A DNA stretch of 13,505 bases from Avichristensenella sp031549105 (GTDB lineage: Bacteria; Bacillota; Clostridia; Christensenellales; Aristaeellaceae), in contig JAVBQK010000130.1 in the NCBI GenBank assembly GCA_031549105.1, positions 1 to 13,505 on the forward strand. The letters are read 5' to 3'. Shown piece after piece: positions 8,840 to 13,505 of the stretch. The notes beneath the pieces are model-generated. The model made no database searches. It was not told the DNA's origin and saw nothing but the letters and a program-made list of their open reading frames with translations. The position numbers and the translations under genes were made by a program. Within the stretch, counting starts at the first letter, position 1, and each line of letters starts with the position of its first letter.

Positions 8840-9448
8840 TTACAAGCGGCGCAGCAGCGCAACCACCTTGCCCAGGATGACGACATCCTGCACGATAATC
8901 GGTTCCATCGCGTCGTTCTCCGGCTGAAGGCGGAAATGGCCCTTTTCCCGGTAAAAGCGCTTGACGGTTGCTTCATCCTCCACCATGGCCACGACGATTT
9001 CGCCGTTGTTGGCAGTTGCCTGGCTCCTGATGACGATATAATCCCCGTCGTGGATGCCGACATTGATCATGCTGGAGCCCTGCACCGTCAGGATGAAGTG
9101 CTCGCCATCGCCGATCAGTTCGGCCGGCAGCATCATCTGCTCGGAAATGTCTTCCAGTGCGGTAATGGGTTCGCCAGCAGCCACCTTGCCGACGAGCGGG
9201 ATGGGGACAGCGGCGTGCCGGTTGAACGCCGGATCACCTAGCACCTCAATGGCGCGCGGCTTCATGGTATCGCGGTGCAGGAGTCCTTTTTTCTCCAGAC
9301 GCGTGAGATGCCCATGCACGGTGGATGTGGATTTTAGCCCAACCGCGTCGCAAATCTCACGGACGGATGGGGGATAGCCCTTATCTTGAATTTCCTGCTT
9401 AATAAAGGCGAGTATTTTGGCTTGATTATCGCCCCGTGGTCTTCGCAT
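8840..9448 (-). CDS. lexA: SOS regulator LexA (self-cleaving repressor)
   Basis: Represses SOS genes until RecA filaments trigger its self-cleavage. The 202-residue protein has an N-terminal winged helix-turn-helix (about residues 1-65; PSVREICDAVGLKSTSTVHGHL is the DNA-binding region), the scissile Ala91-Gly92 bond, nucleophile Ser126 and general base Lys163. The Ser-Lys spacing of 37 equals that of E. coli LexA. ATG 9448 was chosen because AGGTGA lies 6 nt upstream and MRRPRGDNQ is the normal N-terminus; the longer frame to 9520 would run through the promoter. A strong promoter and a LexA-box-like dyad lie upstream, suggesting autoregulation. The residue before the nucleophile is Ser (GSSM), where Asp, Glu or Asn is more usual. 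It converges on the ynbB-like gene with a 4-nt gap. Confidence 0.97.
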   Translation of the reverse strand: MRRPRGDNQAKILAFIKQEIQDKGYPPSVREICDAVGLKSTSTVHGHLTRLEKKGLLHRDTMKPRAIEVLGDPAFNRHAAVPIPLVGKVAAGEPITALEDISEQMMLPAELIGDGEHFILTVQGSSMINVGIHDGDYIVIRSQATANNGEIVVAMVEDEATVKRFYREKGHFRLQPENDAMEPIIVQDVVILGKVVALLRRL

Positions 9449-9476
9449 TGTCTTCACCTCGCGACCGGTTTTCTCT

Positions 9477-9505
9477 ATTATACCATGCAAAAGTGGGCAA
9501 TACAA
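9477..9505 (-). promoter_or_regulatory. lexA promoter (sigma-70/SigA type)
   Basis: On the - strand a perfect -10 TATAAT (9482 to 9477) with an extended TGG before it follows a -35-like TTGTAT (9505 to 9500) at the ideal 17-nt spacing. The -10 is 28 nt upstream of the lexA ATG. The weak -35 is compatible with an extended -10 promoter. Confidence 0.75.
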
Positions 9506-9512
9506 GGCAAAA

Positions 9513-9527
9513 CGAAACATTTGTTCG
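9513..9527. promoter_or_regulatory. LexA-box-like dyad between lexA and the Cys-rich gene
   Basis: CGAAACATTTGTTCG resembles the Gram-positive SOS box CGAAC-N4-GTTCG: the right half GTTCG is exact and the left half differs. It lies 8 nt upstream of the lexA -35 and 45 nt before the divergent ATG 9573. A neighbouring TTCGC-N8-GCGAA (9524-9541) gives a second, overlapping dyad. Assignment rests on similarity and position only. Confidence 0.45.
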
Positions 9528-9572
9528 CTATTTTATGCGAATGTTTGAGGAAGAAGAGGGAGGCGTTACGCT

Positions 9573-9776
9573 ATGGCTCATCCCAAGGACTGCATTCTTT
9601 ATGACCGGGCCTGCATTGAGTGCGGCGAATGCGACCGTTGTGACCTGGATCCAGAGAAAACGTGCGATAACTGTATGCGATGCGTAAAGACGGATGCCGA
9701 GTACATGGGCATTCGGATCGACGGGGTGCTAACGCCCGATGAATCGCTTGACGGCGAAGCGCCGCCAGACGTTTAA
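9573..9776 (+). CDS. Small cysteine-rich protein, likely metal or Fe-S binding
   Basis: A 67-residue protein of unknown function. Its eight cysteines fall at 7, 14, 17, 20, 23, 31, 34 and 37, giving a run of four CxxC steps, a gap of seven, then CxxCxxC. The core reads CIECGECDRCDLDP with CDNCMRC after it. The C-terminal 30 residues are acidic and Cys-free. There is no signal peptide or membrane segment, so it should be cytosolic. The pattern suits a zinc cluster or Fe-S centre but is not the CxxCxxCxxxCP of standard ferredoxins. From memory, similar short proteins with CGECDRCDLDP occur in Clostridia; this was not searched. ATG 9573 has AGGGAGG (9557-9563) 9 nt upstream, which supports real translation. 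It is divergent from lexA and shares its control region. Its TAA stop overlaps that of the recombinase gene. Confidence 0.82.
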   Translation: MAHPKDCILYDRACIECGECDRCDLDPEKTCDNCMRCVKTDAEYMGIRIDGVLTPDESLDGEAPPDV

Positions 9777-10837
9777 TCGTCGCGCAGTTTCACAGCCCGT
9801 GCCGCACTGCGGCGGTTTTCTTCGCTCATTGCGGCGTAGTGCTTGCGCGTGGTGTTTACATCGGCGTGGCCCAGCACATCGGCGACCAGGTAAATGTCGC
9901 CGGTGCTGCGGTACAATTCGGTGCCGTAGGTGCTGCGCAGCTTGTGTGGGCTGATCTTGCGCTTAAGCGGCGCGGCGACGGCAGCATGCTTTTTGACCAG
10001 ATTCTCGATGGCGCGCTGGGTAATGCGCCGCCGCTGCAACGACAGGAACAGCGCCTCCTCATGGCCTTCCAGCGTGACGACCTCATTTCGCTCCTTGATA
10101 TAGCGCTTGAGCGCGTCAGCCACCTCATCGGAAAAGTAGAGAATCATCTGCTTTCCGCCCTTGCGGGTGATCAGGAAGGCATTCTCTTCAAAGTTTAAGT
10201 CGCCCAGATCCAGCCCGACGCATTCGCTTACGCGGATGCCGGTACCCAGCAGCAGCGTTAGGATGGCTACATCGCGCGCCCGCGTGTGCTCGGTGTACTT
10301 TTTTTGTCGATCCGCGAATGCCTCGCCGCTTTCTGCCAGGTCCAGCATGCGGGCGATTTCATCCGGTTCCAGGCGCAAAATGGGCTTTTCGTGCAACTTG
10401 GGCAGCGGCACAAGGGACGCCAGATTCCCTTCAATATATTTATTCTCAAATAAATAATTATAAAACGAGCGAAGCGAGCAGAGCTTGCGCATCTTGCCTT
10501 GTTCGGCGTTTTCCAGCGGCTGATCGGGATCATCGGCCTTGAAATAGAGGGTCAGGTAGCTGGGATAGCGCTGCAGATCGCCGAGCGTGATCATACGGAT
10601 ATCGTCCGGCGTGAAGTCTACGCGCGCCTTGTCAGCGAAGCGAGTAATCTCGCGCTGCAGATAATCGAAGAACACGCGCAGGTCATGCAGATAAGCAAGC
10701 CGCGTCAGCGTGGAAGATTGATCTTCGAGCGACAAAATAAAGTCGCCAACGATGCGCGGCATTTCGCGCAGCTGTTCGCGGATCATGATGGTATGGCGCT
10801 GTGCGGCCGATTTGGCATAGCTGGGCGGCTGTGGCAT
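9773..10837 (-). CDS. Tyrosine recombinase/integrase, Xer-like
   Basis: Site-specific recombinase that cuts and rejoins DNA through a 3'-phosphotyrosine. The 354-residue protein has an N-terminal core-binding domain (about residues 20-135) and a C-terminal catalytic domain with a full set of active-site residues: Arg202 (GTGIRVSE), Lys226 (TRKGGK), His298 and Arg301 (HKLR), His324 (LGHADV) and Tyr334 (TRKHY). It is about 50 residues longer than XerC/XerD and near the length of single-recombinase XerS; the TRKGGK segment also recalls XerS. ATG 10837 has GAGGAGGA (complement of 10843-10850) 5 nt upstream. Last gene of the - unit, 87 nt after rnhA, with a perfect palindrome between. It could be the chromosome-dimer resolvase or a domesticated integrase; no phage genes are near. 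An AT-rich patch at 10433-10463 stands out in the coding region. Confidence 0.9.
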   Translation of the reverse strand: MPQPPSYAKSAAQRHTIMIREQLREMPRIVGDFILSLEDQSSTLTRLAYLHDLRVFFDYLQREITRFADKARVDFTPDDIRMITLGDLQRYPSYLTLYFKADDPDQPLENAEQGKMRKLCSLRSFYNYLFENKYIEGNLASLVPLPKLHEKPILRLEPDEIARMLDLAESGEAFADRQKKYTEHTRARDVAILTLLLGTGIRVSECVGLDLGDLNFEENAFLITRKGGKQMILYFSDEVADALKRYIKERNEVVTLEGHEEALFLSLQRRRITQRAIENLVKKHAAVAAPLKRKISPHKLRSTYGTELYRSTGDIYLVADVLGHADVNTTRKHYAAMSEENRRSAARAVKLRDD

Positions 10838-10865
10838 GAAAATCCTCCTCCAGGGTCAAAATAGC

Positions 10866-10907
10866 CCACATCTATTCGTTAAAGATGCCTTTAACGAATA
10901 GATGTGG
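10866..10907. repeat. Perfect 19-bp inverted repeat with 4-nt loop upstream of the recombinase
   Basis: Left arm CCACATCTATTCGTTAAAG (10866-10884), loop ATGC, right arm its exact reverse complement (10889-10907). The arms have 7 G/C of 19, unlike the GC-rich surroundings. The element starts 17 nt after the rnhA stop and ends 28 nt before the recombinase ATG. On the - strand the stem is followed by GCTATTTTG, a poor U-tract, so a simple intrinsic terminator is doubtful. Candidate roles are recombinase binding site, operator or mRNA-stabilising hairpin. No second copy was seen in the window. Confidence 0.9.
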
Positions 10908-10924
10908 ATGGCACTCTAAACCCC

Positions 10925-11389
10925 CTATTCGGCCTCAGAGAGCTCTTTCAGGCCCTCCTTAATGGCCGCACGGGCCAACTCATCGCACCGGTTGTTGTCC
11001 ACATCGTCGGCGTGACCCGGCACTTTCACAAAGCGCACGTCGTGTCCGTGCTTCTTAATCGACATCAGCAGGATCATCCACAGGTCCTGGTTTTCCACCG
11101 GCTGCTTTGTGGAGGTTTTCCACCCGTTCATCCGCCAGTTATCCCGCCAGCCCTTTTCAAACGCGTTGACCAGGTACGCCGAATCCGAGCAAACCGTCAC
11201 CTTGCAGGGTTGTTTCAGCGCGCTCAGACCTTCGAGCGCCGCCATAATCTCCATCCGGTTGTTCGTCGTTCCAGCGACAAATCCACTCATCTCTCGGACA
11301 TGCTCGCCATAGCGCAACACCGCTGCCCAACCGCCCGGCCCAGGATTCCCGGAGCACGCGCCGTCGGTATAGATTGTTATTTCCTTCAC
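10925..11389 (-). CDS. rnhA: Ribonuclease HI
   Basis: Degrades the RNA strand of RNA-DNA hybrids such as R-loops and primers. The 154-residue protein is the same size as E. coli RNase HI and has all catalytic residues: Asp9 (YTDGACSGNPGPGGW), Glu47 (NNRMEIMAAL), Asp69 (CSDSAYLV), His126 (VPGHADDVDNN) and Asp136 (CDELA). It also keeps the basic, Trp-rich handle segment (KGWRDNWRMNGWK) that binds hybrids. Translation starts at GTG 11389; AAGGAG (complement of 11399-11404) is 9 nt upstream, and the start gives the normal MKEITIYTDG N-terminus. That ribosome site overlaps the proC stop codon, so the two are probably coupled. The downstream side carries the palindrome at 10866-10907. Confidence 0.97.
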   Translation of the reverse strand: MKEITIYTDGACSGNPGPGGWAAVLRYGEHVREMSGFVAGTTNNRMEIMAALEGLSALKQPCKVTVCSDSAYLVNAFEKGWRDNWRMNGWKTSTKQPVENQDLWMILLMSIKKHGHDVRFVKVPGHADDVDNNRCDELARAAIKEGLKELSEAE

Positions 11390-11398
11390 AAAATGTCG

Positions 11399-11404
11399 CT
11401 CCTT
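11399..11404 (-). promoter_or_regulatory. rnhA ribosome binding site overlapping the proC stop
   Basis: On the - strand the sequence reads TAAGGAG: the TAA ends proC and AAGGAG is the ribosome site for the GTG of rnhA, 9 nt further on. This decides the GTG start and suggests translational coupling. Confidence 0.75.
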
Positions 11405-12194
11405 ATTTGCCCATCTTTGCGGCCTTTTGCACGCACGCGTCCACGGCGTCCATCACCGCGCCGCGAAGTCCGGCCTTCTCCAGCGCATAGATCGCCTCGA
11501 TCGTGGTGCCGCCGGGCGAACAAACTGCATCTTTCAGCGCGCCGGGGTGTTCCCCAGTTTCCAGCACCATCTTCGCCGCGCCCAGCAGCGTCTGGGCCGC
11601 CAGCGTATACGCCGTGTCGCGCGCCAGGCCCTGCCGAACGCCCGCGTCCGCCAGCGCCTCAATAAAGACATACACATAGGCAGGCCCGCTGCCGCTGACG
11701 CCGGTCACAGCGTCGAACAGGTTTTCCGTTACCACGACTGTGCGCCCACAGGACGCCAGAGCATTCTGCAGCCAATCAAAGCGGTCCCATGTCAACGAGT
11801 GATTGGATGCCAGCGCGATGACCCCTTCCCGCACCAGCGCGGGTGTATTGGGCATGCAGCGGGCAATGCCGCGAGCCTTCGGCAGCGCCGCCTCCAGCAT
11901 CTTCTGCGTCCAGCCGGTGACGATGGACAGCACATCCAGCACCTCCGCCTGCCCGTTCAGCACGCTCAGCAATGCCGCCGTGTCTTTGGGTTTCACGGCA
12001 AGCACCGTCATGTCACAGGCATCAGCCAGCTCCACTGCGTTTGCGAAGGTTTTGACTCCGATGGCGCGCATTGCGTCCATGCGCGCGGTGCTCACATCAT
12101 ACGCGCCGATTGCAGACGCTTCCATTCCCCCGCCGATCATTCCCTGGATCAGCGCCGTCGCCATGTTGCCTGCTCCAATAAAACCAATCATCAT
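11403..12194 (-). CDS. proC: Pyrroline-5-carboxylate reductase
   Basis: Cytosolic enzyme for the last step of proline synthesis: reduction of pyrroline-5-carboxylate to proline with NAD(P)H. The 263-residue protein opens with the Rossmann nucleotide loop GAGNMA (7-12). MPNTPALVREG follows at 114-124. The P5C reductase signature region SGSGPAYVYVFIEALADAGV spans 167-186, and SPGGTTIEAI at 226-235 closes the active site. Length is normal. AAAGGA (complement of 12202-12207) lies 7 nt before ATG 12194; a second ATG follows directly, so the start may be one residue shorter. It begins 18 nt after the VanY-like gene and its stop lies in the rnhA ribosome site. No metabolic partner gene is beside it, so the operon looks like convenience packing rather than a proline pathway. 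Confidence 0.96.
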   Translation of the reverse strand: MMIGFIGAGNMATALIQGMIGGGMEASAIGAYDVSTARMDAMRAIGVKTFANAVELADACDMTVLAVKPKDTAALLSVLNGQAEVLDVLSIVTGWTQKMLEAALPKARGIARCMPNTPALVREGVIALASNHSLTWDRFDWLQNALASCGRTVVVTENLFDAVTGVSGSGPAYVYVFIEALADAGVRQGLARDTAYTLAAQTLLGAAKMVLETGEHPGALKDAVCSPGGTTIEAIYALEKAGLRGAVMDAVDACVQKAAKMGK

Positions 12195-12212
12195 CTGCGG
12201 TTCCTTTCCGGA

Positions 12213-13028
12213 TCAATCGCCAATCGTCATCGAATCCATAACCAGCGTGACAGGGTGCTGCAGCTGGTAGTCGTAGTCTGCCAGCGCCGCGCGGTATTGC
12301 GCGGTGAACTCCTCCAGGCACAGGTTGTTTTCGGTCATATAGGTCGCAACCTCTACCCCAACGTAGCGCAGATGCCACGGCTCATACTTGATGCCGGTGA
12401 TCTCCTCTTTGTCCTTGGGATAGCGGATGATGAAGCCGAAGCGGGCGCAGTTGGCAGCCATCCACTGGGCCTCCTGCGTCTGCGCGAACTTCTCGTTCAT
12501 CGCCGAATCCCGCCAGGCCCAGCTGAGGATGTCCACACCCAGGCCGGTCTGATGCTCGGACGCGCCGGGCTTTTGCACGTAGCCGTCGTCCTTGCCGTTG
12601 TTCTTCTTGAGCCGGTTTTCATAGATGGTCGCCTGCGTGCTGTAGGCGCGGTAGGCGGATTCCAGGTACAGCTTGATGCCCTCATCCTTCGCCGCCGCAA
12701 ACATGGTGACCATCGCCTCGTGGGCAATTTCGCGTACCTGCATCTTGCTGGACGATGTCTTGGAGACGGTAGCGTTCACCAGTGTGCTGGCATCCGGATA
12801 CGATTTCTCCAGCAAGTTTTCCTTGTTCACCAGCCGGATGACATCGTCCGGGTCCAGCAGTATTTCCCGGGAAATGGGGTATGTCCACTCTGGGTCCTGA
12901 ACCACTGTGTCCATCGTGGCCGGCGGTGCCTGCGGGGAGCCAAATGTGAAGAAGGTCTCCTCTGCCAGCGCCGGAGCGCCAATCGAAAGAACTAGCAACA
13001 AGGTTAGCATTCGTGCGATAAACTTCAT
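12213..13028 (-). CDS. Secreted D-alanyl-D-alanine carboxypeptidase, VanY/M15B family
   Basis: Zinc peptidase expected to trim the terminal D-Ala of peptidoglycan stem peptides outside the membrane. The 271-residue protein begins with a signal peptide (basic MKFIAR, hydrophobic core to about residue 19, probable cut after ALA22). Motifs of the family are SAYRAYS (124-130), SEHQTGLGVD with Zn ligands His159 and Asp166, and EPWHLRY with catalytic Glu216 and Zn ligand His219. All key residues are present. About 45 residues follow the last motif. ATG 13028 has GGAGG (complement of 13033-13037) 4 nt upstream and overlaps the stop of the upstream homologue in ATGA. The two are tandem paralogues. 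VanY here need not mean vancomycin resistance: no vanA, vanH or vanX neighbours are present, so a housekeeping wall role is more likely. Confidence 0.92.
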   Translation of the reverse strand: MKFIARMLTLLLVLSIGAPALAEETFFTFGSPQAPPATMDTVVQDPEWTYPISREILLDPDDVIRLVNKENLLEKSYPDASTLVNATVSKTSSSKMQVREIAHEAMVTMFAAAKDEGIKLYLESAYRAYSTQATIYENRLKKNNGKDDGYVQKPGASEHQTGLGVDILSWAWRDSAMNEKFAQTQEAQWMAANCARFGFIIRYPKDKEEITGIKYEPWHLRYVGVEVATYMTENNLCLEEFTAQYRAALADYDYQLQHPVTLVMDSMTIGD

Positions 13029-13505
13029 GGTTCCTCCGTATCGTGTATCCAGGCATCCACCCGCCGCTTCTGCAGCAGCTCATGGTACTCTTCAAATGTG
13101 ATGCCCAGCGAATAAACTTCGGTAGCGGCATGCTTGCCGATATAGCGCAGGTGCCAGGGCTCGTAGGCATAACCAGTGATATCCGTCGCACCTTTGGGAT
13201 AGCGGATGATAAAACCAAAGCGATGCGCGTTTTTGTGCACCCACTCCCCCTCCGGCGTTTCACCAAAGGTTGTCACCAAGCCTGCATGCAAGGTCGTTTC
13301 CCCATTGATATCCATCGCTAGGCCCAGCTGGTGCTCGGACGTGCCCGGCGGGGCCACGGTGCGCATCGCGGCCTTTTCGCCGACCTCGCCCACCTTTCGC
13401 TGGAAGATGGTCTTCTGCAGCAAATAGGATCGATAGCCGGACACGGCGTACAGCGCATGCCCGCTATCCTCCGCGGCTGCGAACAGCTTTTCCAGCGCCT
13501 CTGCC
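13025..13505 (-). CDS. D-alanyl-D-alanine carboxypeptidase, VanY/M15B family, 5' end cut by window
   Basis: Second VanY-like zinc peptidase, upstream in the same - strand unit. The frame stays open to base 13505, so the N-terminus, including any signal peptide, lies beyond the window; the GTG at 13444 is an internal Val of VSGYRSY. The visible 159 residues hold the catalytic domain: SGYRSY, TSEHQLGLAMD with the Zn-binding His and Asp, and EPWHLRY with catalytic Glu and the second Zn-binding His. The segments RFGFIIRYPK and EPWHLRY are nearly the same in the downstream gene, showing a tandem duplication, though other parts have diverged strongly. The protein ends about 35 residues after EPWHLRY, shorter than its paralogue. 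Stop and next start overlap in ATGA. Confidence 0.9.
   Translation of the reverse strand, partial: AEALEKLFAAAEDSGHALYAVSGYRSYLLQKTIFQRKVGEVGEKAAMRTVAPPGTSEHQLGLAMDINGETTLHAGLVTTFGETPEGEWVHKNAHRFGFIIRYPKGATDITGYAYEPWHLRYIGKHAATEVYSLGITFEEYHELLQKRRVDAWIHDTEEP

Noticed and set aside
9449..9520. Extended N-terminus for LexA from the ATG at 9520
   Set aside because: It would translate through the TATAAT promoter, add 24 residues unlike LexA, and ignore the good ribosome site before 9448.
10866..10907. Reading the palindrome as a plain rho-independent terminator of rnhA
   Set aside because: The stem is AT-rich and on the - strand it is followed by GCTATTTTG rather than a direct T-run. Partial attenuation cannot be excluded.
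10904..11665. 253-codon + strand frame opposite rnhA and proC
   Set aside because: Its low-complexity Arg/Pro-rich tail and overlap with catalytic regions of both genes mark it as a shadow.
11427..12995. 522-codon open frame on the + strand opposite proC and the VanY-like gene
   Set aside because: It runs antisense to two genes with complete catalytic motifs, has no recognisable domain and is rich in His, Arg and Gln, as expected of an antisense shadow in GC-rich DNA.
13442..13444. GTG as the start of the upstream VanY-like gene
   Set aside because: The frame is open to the window edge and the residues before it continue the conserved fold; the codon is an internal Val of VSGYRSY.
12213..13505. 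A vancomycin-resistance cluster
   Set aside because: Only VanY-type peptidases are present; no ligase, VanH, VanX or VanRS genes are seen, and neighbours are housekeeping genes.

Overview
The window is a dense, high-GC bacterial chromosome segment. The gene content suggests a member of the Bacillota, probably class Clostridia: a MutS/MutL pair of the non-methyl-directed type with an endonuclease-competent MutL, a YnbB-type PLP enzyme, LexA of Bacillus/Clostridium layout, tandem VanY-like peptidases and strong AGGAGG-type ribosome binding sites. The genus cannot be named from the sequence alone.

Bases 1-8835 (+ strand) form one tightly packed transcription unit: the 3' part of an RNase E/G gene, miaB, mutS, mutL, miaA and a ynbB-like gene. 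Neighbours overlap by 4 or 14 nt, or are 3 to 13 nt apart, so translational coupling is likely. The unit combines RNA turnover (RNase G), modification of tRNA A37 (MiaA adds the isopentenyl group, MiaB methylthiolates it) and DNA mismatch repair (MutS recognition, MutL nicking). The mutS-mutL-miaA-ynbB-lexA order is typical of Firmicutes, but hfq and hflX, often found between miaA and ynbB, are absent here.

Bases 8840-9776 hold lexA (- strand), converging on the ynbB-like gene with only 4 nt between them, and a divergent gene for a 67-residue protein with eight cysteines. The 124-nt lexA/small-gene interval carries a good lexA promoter and a LexA-box-like dyad.

Bases 9773-13505 form a second packed unit on the - strand, read from right to left: a VanY-like carboxypeptidase cut by the window edge, a second secreted VanY-like carboxypeptidase, proC, rnhA and a 354-residue tyrosine recombinase. 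Between rnhA and the recombinase lies a perfect AT-rich 19-bp inverted repeat with a 4-nt loop, the most unusual non-coding element in the window and a candidate site for the recombinase. The recombinase and the small cysteine-rich gene share a TTAA as stop codons on opposite strands.

No rRNA, tRNA, CRISPR array, insertion sequence or intergenic gap above 300 nt was seen. All genes inside the window look intact; only the two edge genes are incomplete.
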